DNA of 64,000 bases from Marixanthomonas sp002364245 (GTDB lineage: Bacteria > Bacteroidota > Bacteroidia > Flavobacteriales > Flavobacteriaceae), in assembly GCA_963973455.1 (NCBI GenBank), contig CAXAZF010000006.1:124001-188000 (forward strand), in the 5' to 3' direction. Below the pieces are notes generated by a model, which was given only the letters and a program-made list of their open reading frames with translations, was not told where the DNA came from and ran no database searches. Of the stretch, positions 50,265-59,601 are shown in pieces (position 1 is the first letter of the stretch; every line of letters starts with the position of its first letter). The position numbers and the translations under genes were made by a program.

Positions 50265-52286
50265 ATGAAATTTATTTTTACCCTTATCATTGCATTATTT
50301 TGTTTTCAATTTGGTTTTTCACAAGATTACAGGTTTGGAAAAGTCTCAAAAGAAGAACTACTAGAAAGACAACACCCAACAGATTCTACTGCCGATGCTG
50401 CTATTTTATACAGAGAAACAAAAACGCGGTTTGAATATACCGAGTCAGATGATTTTTTCACGCTAACCGATGTATATGAGCGTGTAAAAATTTATAACAA
50501 AGATGGATTTGATTGGGCAAATAAAACTATAAAACTCTATCAAACCAGCGGAAGTGCTGACGAAAAAATTACCGGCTTAAAAGGTTACACTTACTTTATG
50601 GACGGAAATAAAATAAAAGACGAAAGATTACGCAACAATGGTATTTTTGAAGAAGAATCTAGCGAGTTTTTAGAACTTACAAAATTTACCATGCCCGCCC
50701 TTACCGAAGGTTGTGTAATTGAATATAAATACACGATTAAATCTCCATTTATAACAAACATAGATGCGTATAGGTTTCAGGAACAAATCCCGATAAACCA
50801 AGTAGAAATGCGTTTTGCAGTACCGGAGTACTTTAATTATAAAATGCACCAAAAAGGATGGGTTCCCTTTAAAATTGATGAGCAAAAAAGACCTCGCACC
50901 ATTAATTTTTATTACACAACTCCAGCAGATCCTGGTATAGGTGGCACTGGACTTCCTTCAAAAGAAAGTACCCAAATAGACCTTTTAGAAAGTATATATG
51001 AAGTGAGCCTTAGCAATGTACCTGCATTATACGATGAAGCATTTTCAGGGAATATAGATAATTATAGTACTTCTTTAAAATTTGAACTTTCCTATGTTGA
51101 TTACCCAGGTTCTCCATTAAAAATGTTTACAACCACTTGGGAGGATGTTTCAAAATCGATCTATGAAACTAATGCTTTTGGCGATCAGTTAAAACGGGAC
51201 AATTATTTTGATGATGATATAGACCAACTTTTAAGTGGCGTTAGCAATCCTACTGAAAAAATGATAAAAATATATGAGTTTGTAAAGCAAAAAATGAACT
51301 GGAATAAATTCGTTGGCCTTTACGCTCAAGAAGGAACTAAAAATGCTTATAAGAAAGGATCGGGTAATGCTGCGGACATTAACTTACTATTGGTTGCGAT
51401 GCTTCGCTATGCAGGCCTTAACGCCAATCCAGTGTTGGTCAGCACAAAGTCACATGGGATTCCGCTGTTTCCTACACGCAACGGGTTTGATTATGTAATC
51501 GCTGCTGTTGAAAACGGCAATAGCGTAGTGCTTTTTGATGCTACTATTAAAGAAGGAGAACCTAATGTGTTACAGCCAGAATTATTAAACTGGCAAGGTA
51601 GGATTGTTCGGGAAGACCGCAGTTCTTCATGGGTTTCTTTATACCCATCTAAACACGCCGTGCAAAGCACGATGATGAATTTAAAAATCAATAAAGAGGA
51701 TTATTCCATCAAAGGATCTACACAAAACCGATTTACGGGTCATTATGCTTTAAGTCAACGTAAAAGCTTTATAAACGTTAAAGAAGAAGATATCCGTAAA
51801 AAACTGGAAGAAAACAGTGGAGAGACCGAAATTTCAAATATTACCTTTGAAAATTTAAAAAAACTGTACCAACCCGTTTCATTAAAATATGATTTTGAAA
51901 ACTTTGATGCCGTTGAAGAAATAGGCGGTAAATTATACTTTTCTCCATTATTGTTTTTAGCTATGGACGAAAATCCATTCAAATTAAATGAACGCAATTA
52001 CCCTATTGATTTCAATTACCCTATAAAAGACAGATACATAGTTACTGTTGATATCCCTGAAGGCTATACGGTAGAATCTGTTCCCGAAAGTGCCGCTTTT
52101 ACATTGGGCGAAAACTTTGGAATATTTAAATATATCATCAATAATGTGGGTGGAAAACTGCAAATATCGGCAGAGTTTGCTTTAAACAAAGCCGTTATGC
52201 CCGCTCAGGATTATGCCAACATTAAACAGTTCTTTAAATTAATGATCGATAAAGAGCATGAGAAGGTGGTGCTTACTAAAGCGTAA
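50265..52286 (+). CDS. DUF3857 protein with inactive transglutaminase-like domain
   Basis: A 673-residue paralogue of the preceding gene, with signal peptide at 1-19 (MKFIFTLIIALFCFQFGFS), DUF3857 domain (FTLTDVYERVKIYNKDGFDWANK) and a transglutaminase-like domain. In that domain the Cys position is Ala369 (GSGNAADINLLLVAML) and the His position is Tyr in GFDYVIAAV. An Asp in VVLFDATIKEG is kept. It is therefore expected to lack transglutaminase-type catalysis. It may be a binding or scaffolding partner for the active paralogue upstream. The fold is otherwise complete. Confidence 0.8.
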   Translation: MKFIFTLIIALFCFQFGFSQDYRFGKVSKEELLERQHPTDSTADAAILYRETKTRFEYTESDDFFTLTDVYERVKIYNKDGFDWANKTIKLYQTSGSADEKITGLKGYTYFMDGNKIKDERLRNNGIFEEESSEFLELTKFTMPALTEGCVIEYKYTIKSPFITNIDAYRFQEQIPINQVEMRFAVPEYFNYKMHQKGWVPFKIDEQKRPRTINFYYTTPADPGIGGTGLPSKESTQIDLLESIYEVSLSNVPALYDEAFSGNIDNYSTSLKFELSYVDYPGSPLKMFTTTWEDVSKSIYETNAFGDQLKRDNYFDDDIDQLLSGVSNPTEKMIKIYEFVKQKMNWNKFVGLYAQEGTKNAYKKGSGNAADINLLLVAMLRYAGLNANPVLVSTKSHGIPLFPTRNGFDYVIAAVENGNSVVLFDATIKEGEPNVLQPELLNWQGRIVREDRSSSWVSLYPSKHAVQSTMMNLKINKEDYSIKGSTQNRFTGHYALSQRKSFINVKEEDIRKKLEENSGETEISNITFENLKKLYQPVSLKYDFENFDAVEEIGGKLYFSPLLFLAMDENPFKLNERNYPIDFNYPIKDRYIVTVDIPEGYTVESVPESAAFTLGENFGIFKYIINNVGGKLQISAEFALNKAVMPAQDYANIKQFFKLMIDKEHEKVVLTKA

Positions 52287-52356
52287 GGCTCGTTAAAAGT
52301 TTTGGGTTATTGAACTGCAAAGTAAACAGAAATTAATAGCTTAATAAAACCTATCG

Positions 52357-52401
52357 CTATTGTGTCTTTTTAAATAGGGAACCTGTAAAAAAACACAATA
52401 G
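52357..52401. repeat. Inverted repeat with 9-bp perfect arms
   Basis: CTATTGTGT (52357-52365) and ACACAATAG (52393-52401), with further T/A pairing inside, could form a long hairpin. It lies between the DUF3857 operon and the mazG-like gene and has no T-run after it on either strand. Role unknown. Confidence 0.45.
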
Positions 52402-52456
52402 GACTATGTACATGAAATTGAATGGTAATTTGTCACTAAACTCAATGAAATTGAAG

Positions 52457-52464
52457 TATTTTTG
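52457..52464 (+). promoter_or_regulatory. -7 box for mazG-like gene
   Basis: TATTTTTG matches TAnnTTTG and lies 17 bases before the ATG. A TTTG is found 24 nt upstream, a little farther than usual. Confidence 0.4.
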
Positions 52465-52481
52465 AATAAAAACACAACCCA

Positions 52482-52808
52482 ATGAACATTGAAAATGCAC
52501 AACAAGCAGTTGACGAATGGATCAAGGAACACGGTGTACGTTATTTTAACGAACTCACCAATATGGCACAACTTACCGAAGAAGTAGGTGAAGTAGCCCG
52601 CATTATCGCTCGCCGATATGGAGAGCAAAGTGAAAAGGAAAGCGATAAAGACAAAGATTTGGGCGAAGAACTGGCAGATGTGCTTTTTGTAGTGCTGTGC
52701 CTGGCAAACCAAACCGGAGTAAACCTTGAAGATGCGTTCCATAAAAAACTCGATATAAAAACCAAGCGCGATCACGACCGTCATCACAACAACGATAAAT
52801 TAAAATAA
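52482..52808 (+). CDS. MazG-like nucleotide pyrophosphohydrolase
   Basis: A 108-residue all-alpha NTP pyrophosphatase. The metal-binding signature is visible: NMAQLTEEVGEVARIIARR (E-E-x-x-E), then LGEELADVLFVVLCLANQ (E-x-x-D). The C-terminal KKLDIKTKRDHDRH continues the helical bundle. Such enzymes hydrolyse non-canonical or excess nucleoside triphosphates. The substrate is not determined by the sequence. Its stop codon overlaps the next start by one base (TAATG). Confidence 0.88.
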   Translation: MNIENAQQAVDEWIKEHGVRYFNELTNMAQLTEEVGEVARIIARRYGEQSEKESDKDKDLGEELADVLFVVLCLANQTGVNLEDAFHKKLDIKTKRDHDRHHNNDKLK

Positions 52809-53035
52809 TGTTCAAACAAATAATAAACCACAAAGGGTTTTGGCGATCCGTTCTATTTTTAGGACTGGCATTTGTAGTTGTGTTTATCTTTATTAAATGG
52901 GCCTTCGAAGGGTTTAGTGCTAATTTTTTTGATGAACGCAACCCTTATTTATTAATAGGCGGAAGTTTATTGGCAGGTTTGATATATGGTTTTTTTATAA
53001 CATATGGAAAGTTTAAAAACAAATTGAAACAGTAA
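52808..53035 (+). CDS. Small two-helix membrane protein
   Basis: A 75-residue hydrophobic protein of unknown function. Two membrane helices lie at about 12-28 (WRSVLFLGLAFVVVFIF) and 47-63 (LIGGSLLAGLIYGFFIT), separated by a short polar stretch (KWAFEGFSANFFDERN) and followed by a basic tail (KFKNKLKQ). It starts on the stop codon of the mazG-like gene and ends 10 bp before aroA, so all three are probably one operon. Confidence 0.7.
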   Translation: MFKQIINHKGFWRSVLFLGLAFVVVFIFIKWAFEGFSANFFDERNPYLLIGGSLLAGLIYGFFITYGKFKNKLKQ

Positions 53036-53045
53036 ACTGCATTTC

Positions 53046-54278
53046 ATGAAAGCTGTACTCACAAGCAAAAACACCAAAGAGCTTTCGGCCACCATTCAAG
53101 TTTCAGGCTCTAAGAGTGAATCCAACCGCTTATTGATATTGCAATCCCTTTTCCCTAATCTTAAAACTGAAAACCTTTCGGAAAGTGATGACACAATGGT
53201 GCTGCAAAAAGCATTGTTATCAAATCAAGGCGAAGTGGATATTCACCATGCTGGTACCGCCATGCGGTTTTTAACAGCCTTTTTTGCAAGTCAGCAAGAT
53301 GCTTCGGTTGTATTAACGGGTAGTGAACGCATGCAACAACGCCCTATTAAAATTTTGGTAGATGCTTTACGGGATTTAGGCGCAGATATTAACTATCTTA
53401 AAACCGAAGGCTATCCACCCATTGCCATTTCAGGTAAAAAAATAATAAAAAATACTGTTAAAATTGCTGCCAATGTAAGCAGTCAATATATTTCGGCTTT
53501 ATTATTAATAGCACCTTCTTTACAAAATGGGTTAACCATTAACATTGAAGATAAAATCACATCAGCTCCATATCTTCAAATGACAGCTGCGTTGCTTCAA
53601 AAGATTGGTGTGCCGTGTATTTTTTCAGAAAATAAGATTGAAGTGAGCCCTATTTCAGAAATTGATGATATTGTGGTTTTAATAGAATCTGACTGGAGTT
53701 CGGCGTCCTATTTTTATAGTATCGCAGCACTTTCCGAAGCATCGACCATAACTCTAAGGGGCTATTTTAAAAATAGTTTACAAGGCGACTCTATCTTGGC
53801 AACCATTTATGATACGATGGGTGTCACCACACACTATAATGAAAAAGATGCATCCATCACCCTTTCAAAAAACAACAAACCAATTGCCGATCACGTATTA
53901 CTAAATCTTGCCGATGCACCAGATATTGCACAAACTATTGCCGTAACCTGCTTTGGGCTGGGGCTGGGCTGCAAATTAACTGGGTTGCATACCTTAAAAA
54001 TAAAAGAAACAGATAGATTGCTTGCTTTACAAACCGAATTAAAAAAATTAGGAGCCAAGATTTCAGTCAGTAATGACACTTTAGAATTAATGGTTTCAAA
54101 AAACATTAAAGAAAACGTAACCATAGAAACCTATAACGATCACCGTATGGCAATGGCTTTCGCCCCTTTGGCATTAAAAAAACCTATTAAAATTAATGAT
54201 GCCGGGGTGGTTTCAAAATCGTTTCCCACCTACTGGGAAGACATCCAAAAAACCGGCTTAAACGTAGATTTTAAATAA
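53046..54278 (+). CDS. aroA: 3-phosphoshikimate 1-carboxyvinyltransferase (EPSP synthase)
   Basis: Sixth step of the shikimate pathway: joins phosphoenolpyruvate to shikimate 3-phosphate. 410 residues. Substrate motifs: SGSKSESNRLLIL (Lys and Arg that hold phosphate), HAGTAMRFLTAFFA, GSERMQQRPIKILVDALRDLGA, NVSSQYISALLL, KETDRLLALQTELKKLG and YNDHRMAMAFAPLAL. All essential residues seem present. It lies 10 bp after a small membrane protein. Feeds the chorismate used by the pheA operon at 60-62 kb. Confidence 0.95.
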   Translation: MKAVLTSKNTKELSATIQVSGSKSESNRLLILQSLFPNLKTENLSESDDTMVLQKALLSNQGEVDIHHAGTAMRFLTAFFASQQDASVVLTGSERMQQRPIKILVDALRDLGADINYLKTEGYPPIAISGKKIIKNTVKIAANVSSQYISALLLIAPSLQNGLTINIEDKITSAPYLQMTAALLQKIGVPCIFSENKIEVSPISEIDDIVVLIESDWSSASYFYSIAALSEASTITLRGYFKNSLQGDSILATIYDTMGVTTHYNEKDASITLSKNNKPIADHVLLNLADAPDIAQTIAVTCFGLGLGCKLTGLHTLKIKETDRLLALQTELKKLGAKISVSNDTLELMVSKNIKENVTIETYNDHRMAMAFAPLALKKPIKINDAGVVSKSFPTYWEDIQKTGLNVDFK

Positions 54279-54293
54279 TAATTGCTTATTTAC

Positions 54294-54325
54294 TTGACAA
54301 CCCCTATGTTGAGGTTGTATATTTG
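54294..54325 (+). promoter_or_regulatory. Promoter of queA with dyad in the spacer
   Basis: TTGACA at 54294, a 21-nt spacer counted from TTG, then TATATTTG at 54318-54325. This is the best full promoter match on the + strand here. ACAACC (54297-54302) and GGTTGT (54313-54318) form a dyad lying between the two elements. Confidence 0.65.
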
Positions 54326-54354
54326 CAACTTTTCAAGACAAAACACCACTTTTT

Positions 54355-55410
54355 ATGGGAATGAAACTTTCTAATTTCAATTTCGACTTACCAGACGAAT
54401 TATTAGCAGAATATCCAGCATCTAACCGTGATGAAGCCAGGTTAATGGTTTTAAACCGAAAAGAGAAGACCATTGAGCATAAAATGTTCAAGGATCTCAT
54501 CGATTATTTTGAAGAAGACGATGTATTGGTACTTAACAACACCAAGGTTTTTCCGGCACGATTATTTGGTAATAAAGAAAAAACAGGAGCACGTATCGAG
54601 GTTTTCTTGTTACGCGAACTGAACCCAGAAACCCGTCTTTGGGATGTTTTGGTAGATCCTGCCCGTAAAATTAGAATAGGAAACAAGTTATATTTTGGCG
54701 AAGACGAATCGTTGGTAGCTGAGGTAATTGACAATACAACCTCACGAGGACGTACACTTCGTTTCTTGTTTGATGGTTCGTATGAAGAATTCAGAAATAA
54801 ATTAACAGAGTTAGGCGAAACACCATTGCCAAAATACATTAAAAGGGATGTGGAACCGGAAGATGCGGAGCGCTACCAAACAATCTTCGCCAAAGAAGAA
54901 GGAGCTGTTGCAGCACCAACCGCTGGATTGCATTTCTCAAAGCATTTGTTAAAACGCCTTGAAATAAAAGGTGTTAACTTTGCTGAAGTAACCCTTCACG
55001 TCGGTTTAGGAACTTTTAGCCCAGTTGAGGTGGAAGATCTTTCAAAACATAAAATGGACTCTGAAGAGATTGTATTACCACAAAGTTCAGTAGATACCAT
55101 TAATACTGGAATCAACAGAAAAAAACGCGTTTGTGCCGTGGGGACAACTGTAATGCGTGCGTTAGAGAGTTCGGTATCGTCAAACCTTATGCTAAATCCC
55201 TATTCAGGCTGGACTAATAAATTTATTTTTCCTCCATACGATTTTAGTATAGCAAACTGTATGGTGACCAATTTTCATACACCGAAATCTACACTATTAA
55301 TGATGGTTTCTGCCTTTGCCGGTCACGATTTTATGAAAGAGGCCTATGCCGAAGCCGTAAAAGAAAAATATAGGTTTTACACCTATGGCGATGCAATGCT
55401 CATTATTTAA
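54355..55410 (+). CDS. queA: S-adenosylmethionine:tRNA ribosyltransferase-isomerase
   Basis: Transfers and isomerises the ribosyl part of S-adenosylmethionine to make epoxyqueuosine in the tRNA wobble base. 351 residues. Family motifs: FNFDLPDELLAEYPASNRDEARLMVL, DDVLVLNNTKVFPARLFG, GRTLRFLF, LGETPLPKYIKR, YQTIFAKEEGAVAAPTAGLHFS and HTPKSTLLMMVSAFAG. The start may be the ATG at 54355 or at 54361. A promoter lies directly upstream and a terminator directly after. Confidence 0.96.
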   Translation: MGMKLSNFNFDLPDELLAEYPASNRDEARLMVLNRKEKTIEHKMFKDLIDYFEEDDVLVLNNTKVFPARLFGNKEKTGARIEVFLLRELNPETRLWDVLVDPARKIRIGNKLYFGEDESLVAEVIDNTTSRGRTLRFLFDGSYEEFRNKLTELGETPLPKYIKRDVEPEDAERYQTIFAKEEGAVAAPTAGLHFSKHLLKRLEIKGVNFAEVTLHVGLGTFSPVEVEDLSKHKMDSEEIVLPQSSVDTINTGINRKKRVCAVGTTVMRALESSVSSNLMLNPYSGWTNKFIFPPYDFSIANCMVTNFHTPKSTLLMMVSAFAGHDFMKEAYAEAVKEKYRFYTYGDAMLII

Positions 55411-55431
55411 TAAAATAAAAACACTACTTTC

Positions 55432-55466
55432 AAAAAAAATCCTGACTTTACATCAGGATTTTTTTT
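55432..55466 (+). terminator. Rho-independent terminator after queA
   Basis: Eight A plus TCCTGA pair with TCAGGA plus eight T around CTTTACA. Because arms are A/T-flanked it could work in both directions. Confidence 0.85.
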
Positions 55467-55547
55467 GTTTTCTGTTAAAGAGAATTTTCTGTTTACAAAA
55501 TAAAAAAGTATCTTGTAGTATTCTATTCGCATCAATATCAAGAGCGT

Positions 55548-57206
55548 ATGAAAAAAATTACTTTTTTCTTCTTTTTCATTTTTTCTATTTCCACGGTGTT
55601 TTCCCAAAAAACTACCCAGAACACCCCTATTAGCTGGCATTTAAAAAATACCGATGATGTTACTACCATAAACCTTCCTCCTCTGGATCTTGAGACCCTA
55701 CAGCATGAAGATAGTATAAACGATCACGATAAAAGTCTTCCTTGGCGATATGGTGTTAAACGAAGTTTAAAATTAGATATTCATAAAGATGGGACCGTTA
55801 CTCGCTTGGATAATGGGGCTAAATTATGGCGCATTGTCATCAATTCACCAAATGCTGTTAATTTGAGTATTAATTTTGATGATTTTTACATACCTAATGG
55901 TGCTAAACTCTTTATATATAATGACGACAGAACCGATGTTTTACTTCCTTTAACAACCAACCAGAACCGTAATAACCAAAAACTGGGATCTTGGTTTGTA
56001 AATGGCGATAAAATTTGGATTGAATATTTTGAACCCGCATCTGTGCACGAAGAAGTGCTTTTAAATATAAGCAGTATCATCCATGGCTACCGAATGGGCC
56101 AAGTGGAGCGATATGTTGATGGAACACGTGGGTTAAACGATTCAGGAGATTGTAACTATGACGTTAATTGTCCAATTGGTGAAGACTTTGACAATCAAAA
56201 GGATATTCTAAAAAAAGCGGTTGCTTTACTTAATTTAGGAAACGGCTATTTATGTTCCGCGGTTCTTATTAACAACACTAACAAAGACAAAACTCCTTAT
56301 TTACTTACAGGAAATCATTGTCTAGACAATAGCGATCCCGCCTTTTGGTCCATTAGATTTAACTGGATGAGTCCAAGCCCTATTTGTGGGGAAGATGAAC
56401 CGAGCCCAGATCTTCAAACTAATTTTACAATGAGCGGTGCTGAACTAAAAGCATCTAATACATTAAGTGATTTTGCATTGGTAGAGTTGTACAATAAGAT
56501 TCCTTCTTCTTGGGACGTTGCTTTTGCTGGTTGGGATATAACTGATGAATTACCTCAATTTGAAGTAGGAATTCATCATCCTAATGGGGATATTATGAAA
56601 ATATGCCGAGACAATTCAGGAGCGATCCATGAAACTGCAAACGGCACCGAAGTATGGCTGGTCGGTGGTGTATCTGTTGGCGAAGGAAATGGGTGGGAAA
56701 TAGGAACGACTGAAAGTGGTTCGTCTGGTTCGCCATTGTTTAACCAAGACGGAAAGATTATTGGGCAGTTATATGCCGGCAATTCATCTTGTAATGGATT
56801 GGAAAACAATAATGATTATGACATCTACGGAAGATTAGCTGTTTCTTGGGAGGCAGGTTTAACCCCTGAAAATCGACTTAAAGAATGGTTGGATCCTAAT
56901 CAAACAGGGCAAACCCAACTAGAAACCATACAAAACCTGCTGAACGTTCCGGATTTTGATATTACAGGAGAGTTAAAAATATACCCCAACCCAGCTTCTG
57001 AAACCATTACAGTAATGAACAGCCGCTACCCTAACCTATCGTATCATTTTTATAGCATAACGGGTCAACAAATAAGTCACGGATCTGTCTCTAGTACTAT
57101 GAACACCATTTCGGTAGCTCAGGCTGCTGAAGGTATGTACTTTTTACAATTGACAGATTTAGACTCTAATTCCAGTATAACCAAAAAGATAATTGTTAGT
57201 AGGTAA
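55548..57206 (+). CDS. Secreted trypsin-like serine protease with type IX sorting domain
   Basis: A 552-residue exported protease resembling lysyl endopeptidase (Achromobacter protease I) relatives. Signal peptide 1-20 (ends TVFS). An N-terminal beta domain (about 25-190) is probably a propeptide (YGVKRSLKLDIHKDGTV, NFDDFYIPNGAKLFIYND). The chymotrypsin fold carries His257 in LLTGNHCLDN, Asp308 in LSDFALVEL and Ser393 in ESGSSGSPLFN. Cysteines flank the His and Ser regions. The last 75 residues (IYPNPASETITV, YSITGQQI, EGMYFLQL) form a type A type IX sorting domain. Cleavage specificity is not determined. Confidence 0.9.
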   Translation: MKKITFFFFFIFSISTVFSQKTTQNTPISWHLKNTDDVTTINLPPLDLETLQHEDSINDHDKSLPWRYGVKRSLKLDIHKDGTVTRLDNGAKLWRIVINSPNAVNLSINFDDFYIPNGAKLFIYNDDRTDVLLPLTTNQNRNNQKLGSWFVNGDKIWIEYFEPASVHEEVLLNISSIIHGYRMGQVERYVDGTRGLNDSGDCNYDVNCPIGEDFDNQKDILKKAVALLNLGNGYLCSAVLINNTNKDKTPYLLTGNHCLDNSDPAFWSIRFNWMSPSPICGEDEPSPDLQTNFTMSGAELKASNTLSDFALVELYNKIPSSWDVAFAGWDITDELPQFEVGIHHPNGDIMKICRDNSGAIHETANGTEVWLVGGVSVGEGNGWEIGTTESGSSGSPLFNQDGKIIGQLYAGNSSCNGLENNNDYDIYGRLAVSWEAGLTPENRLKEWLDPNQTGQTQLETIQNLLNVPDFDITGELKIYPNPASETITVMNSRYPNLSYHFYSITGQQISHGSVSSTMNTISVAQAAEGMYFLQLTDLDSNSSITKKIIVSR

Positions 57207-57373
57207 TTTTTTAATTGGTCTTTACTGTTATTGCAACTCTAAGAAGACTTCATCGAATATCTTTTAACTCCTGCTTCAAATTAAGATTTAAAATTCAGTT
57301 GTCTTACCGCAAAGCTTTCTAACATCTAAACATAAATAGTTCTTAAACGTTCTAAAAACAAATTTCTATACCT

Positions 57374-57381
57374 TAATTTTG
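57374..57381 (+). promoter_or_regulatory. -7 box for rlmN
   Basis: TAATTTTG matches TAnnTTTG. The ATG begins seven bases later, so the mRNA may be almost leaderless. No -33 TTG seen. Confidence 0.4.
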
Positions 57382-57388
57382 CCATCTT

Positions 57389-58429
57389 ATGGTTTCAGAA
57401 AAAAAAGACATCCGTGCATTATCAAAACAAGAGTTACGTGACTTTTTTGTAAGCATTGGCGATCAAGCCTTTCGAGGCAACCAAGTTTACGAGTGGTTGT
57501 GGAATAAAGGTATCCACAATTTTGAAGATATGACTAATATCTCGAAAGAAACCCGCAAGCATTTAGAACAAAACTTTGTGATAAACCATATTGAAGTGGA
57601 CAGCTTGCAAAAAAGCAACGATGGCACCATTAAAAATGCCGTTAAATTACACGATGGATTTGTAGTAGAGTCGGTATTAATCCCGACTAAATCAAGAACA
57701 ACAGCGTGTGTTTCTTCACAAGTTGGTTGCAGTTTGGATTGTAAGTTTTGTGCCACGTCTCGATTAAAGCGAATGCGTAATCTAAACCCAGATGAGATTT
57801 TTGATCAAGTGGTTGCAATCCACAAAGAAAGTTTACTCTATCACGACAAACCACTTTCTAACATTGTCTATATGGGAATGGGCGAACCATTGATGAATTA
57901 TAAAAACGTGTTGGAGTCCGTTAAAATGATTACTTCTGAGGAAGGCTTAGGCATGTCACCTAAACGAATCACGCTTTCCACATCGGGTGTTCCTAAAATG
58001 ATAAAAAAACTGGCCGATGACGAGGTTAAATTCAACCTGGCCGTTTCCTTACATTCTGCTATTCAGGAAACGCGAGAACAGATTATGCCATTTGCTAAAA
58101 GTTTTACGTTACCAGACCTGCGAGAATCACTTGAATATTGGTATGCTAAAACAAACCGTCGCATTACCTACGAATATATAGTTTGGAAGGATATTAACGA
58201 CACTGAAAAAGACGTAGATGCCTTGATCCAGTTTTGCCAATCGGTACCTTGTAAAATAAACTTGATTGAGTACAACCCTATTGACGATGGCGAGTTTCAA
58301 CAAGCGGCAAATTCGGCACTTGATATGTATATAGAAAAGTTAGAAAAAAATAGAATACCGGTTACCGTTCGTAGAAGTCGCGGAAAAGATATCGACGCCG
58401 CTTGTGGGCAATTAGCGAATAAGAGTTAA
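57389..58429 (+). CDS. rlmN: Dual-specificity RNA methyltransferase RlmN
   Basis: Radical S-adenosylmethionine enzyme that methylates C2 of adenosine 2503 in 23S rRNA and A37 in tRNA. 346 residues. The iron-sulfur cluster ligands are C114, C118 and C121 (SQVGCSLDCKFCATSRL). Other motifs: YMGMGEPLMNYKNVLESV, RITLSTSGVPKMI, FNLAVSLHSAIQ, and near the C-terminus RRSRGKDIDAACGQLA with the second catalytic Cys. Also ALSKQELRDFFVSIGDQAFRGNQ at the N-terminus. All catalytic parts present. Confidence 0.96.
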   Translation: MVSEKKDIRALSKQELRDFFVSIGDQAFRGNQVYEWLWNKGIHNFEDMTNISKETRKHLEQNFVINHIEVDSLQKSNDGTIKNAVKLHDGFVVESVLIPTKSRTTACVSSQVGCSLDCKFCATSRLKRMRNLNPDEIFDQVVAIHKESLLYHDKPLSNIVYMGMGEPLMNYKNVLESVKMITSEEGLGMSPKRITLSTSGVPKMIKKLADDEVKFNLAVSLHSAIQETREQIMPFAKSFTLPDLRESLEYWYAKTNRRITYEYIVWKDINDTEKDVDALIQFCQSVPCKINLIEYNPIDDGEFQQAANSALDMYIEKLEKNRIPVTVRRSRGKDIDAACGQLANKS

Positions 58430-58515
58430 GGTTTTAAAATAAAAAAGCTAGTTTAATTAATCTTTCAAAAGAACTTAATTGTGCTATGATAGGTCAATAC
58501 TTTTGGGTTTTTACT

Positions 58516-58523
58516 TATTTTTG
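58516..58523 (+). promoter_or_regulatory. -7 box for polyprenyl synthase
   Basis: TATTTTTG at 58516-58523 and a second match TACTTTTG at 58498-58505 lie 8 and 26 bases before the ATG. A TTG at 58479 is 16 nt from the upstream box. Two overlapping start points are possible. Confidence 0.4.
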
Positions 58524-58531
58524 AAACAGTA

Positions 58532-59509
58532 ATGAAAATTGTTTCCCAAATAAAACTTCCCATTGAGACCGAAATGGAGCTTTTTGAAAAAAAGTTCTCG
58601 GGAGCCATGTCATCGAAAGTTGCATTGCTCAATCGCATTACCCATTATGTAGTAAACCGAAAAGGGAAACAAATGCGACCTATGTTCGTTTTTCTCATTG
58701 CAAAGATGACGGGCAACGGTATAGTGGAAGAGCGAACCTATCGTGGAGCTTCGGTTATTGAGCTTATTCATACTGCAACTTTGGTACACGATGATGTTGT
58801 GGATGACAGCAACCGCCGGCGTGGTTTTTTTTCCATTAATGCGCTTTGGAAAAACAAGATTGCCGTGTTGGTTGGTGATTATCTGCTCTCAAAAGGATTA
58901 TTGCTATCCATTGATCATGAAGATTTCGATTTGCTTAAAATCATTTCGGTAGCTGTTCGTGAAATGAGCGAAGGCGAATTGCTTCAAATTGAAAAAGCCC
59001 GACGTCTCGATATTACCGAAACCATTTATTTTGATATTATTCGCCAAAAAACAGCCACACTTATTGCTGCTTGTTGTGCTATGGGAGCGCAATCTGTAAA
59101 TGCACCTAAAGAAGAAGTAGAAGCCATGCGTGAGTTTGGTGAGTTAATCGGGATTGCTTTTCAGATAAAAGACGATCTTTTTGATTATGGTGAAGAAAAA
59201 ATAGGCAAACCCACCGGGATTGATATTAAGGAACAAAAAATGACGCTCCCGCTAATTTATACGTTAAATACGGTTCCGCCCAAAGATAAACGATGGGTTA
59301 TCAATTCAGTAAAAAACCATAATAAAGACAAAAAAAGAGTAAAGCAAGTCATTGCTTTTGTTAAAGATTCTGGCGGTCTTGAATATGCTGTTTCAAAAAT
59401 GAAGGACTATCAGCAACGTGCGCTGCAAATTCTTCAGAAATATCCAAAATCACCTTATAAAGACTCGTTAGAATTGATGGTGAATTATGTGATAGAACGA
59501 AAAAAGTAG
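58532..59509 (+). CDS. Trans-isoprenyl diphosphate synthase (polyprenyl synthetase)
   Basis: Condenses isopentenyl diphosphate into a long all-trans chain, probably the menaquinone side chain. 325 residues. First Asp-rich motif in LVHDDVVDDSNRRRG with the preceding KGKQMRPMFVFL. Second Asp-rich motif in AFQIKDDLFDYG. The residues between are alpha-helical as expected. The chain length cannot be read safely from the sequence. Similarity to octaprenyl-type synthases is the best guess. Stand-alone gene with its own promoter. Confidence 0.92.
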   Translation: MKIVSQIKLPIETEMELFEKKFSGAMSSKVALLNRITHYVVNRKGKQMRPMFVFLIAKMTGNGIVEERTYRGASVIELIHTATLVHDDVVDDSNRRRGFFSINALWKNKIAVLVGDYLLSKGLLLSIDHEDFDLLKIISVAVREMSEGELLQIEKARRLDITETIYFDIIRQKTATLIAACCAMGAQSVNAPKEEVEAMREFGELIGIAFQIKDDLFDYGEEKIGKPTGIDIKEQKMTLPLIYTLNTVPPKDKRWVINSVKNHNKDKKRVKQVIAFVKDSGGLEYAVSKMKDYQQRALQILQKYPKSPYKDSLELMVNYVIERKK

Positions 59510-59601
59510 GTTTTTGATACAAAACTCTAGTCGTTTACGCGCCTAGAATTTCACTAAAGCACCATTAATAAACATTTATAACTTCTAATAAGTAGACATC
59601 C

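Noticed and set aside
57207..57388. Gap before rlmN examined for a small RNA or leader peptide
   Set aside because: No hairpin, biased short reading frame or clear -33 element was found.
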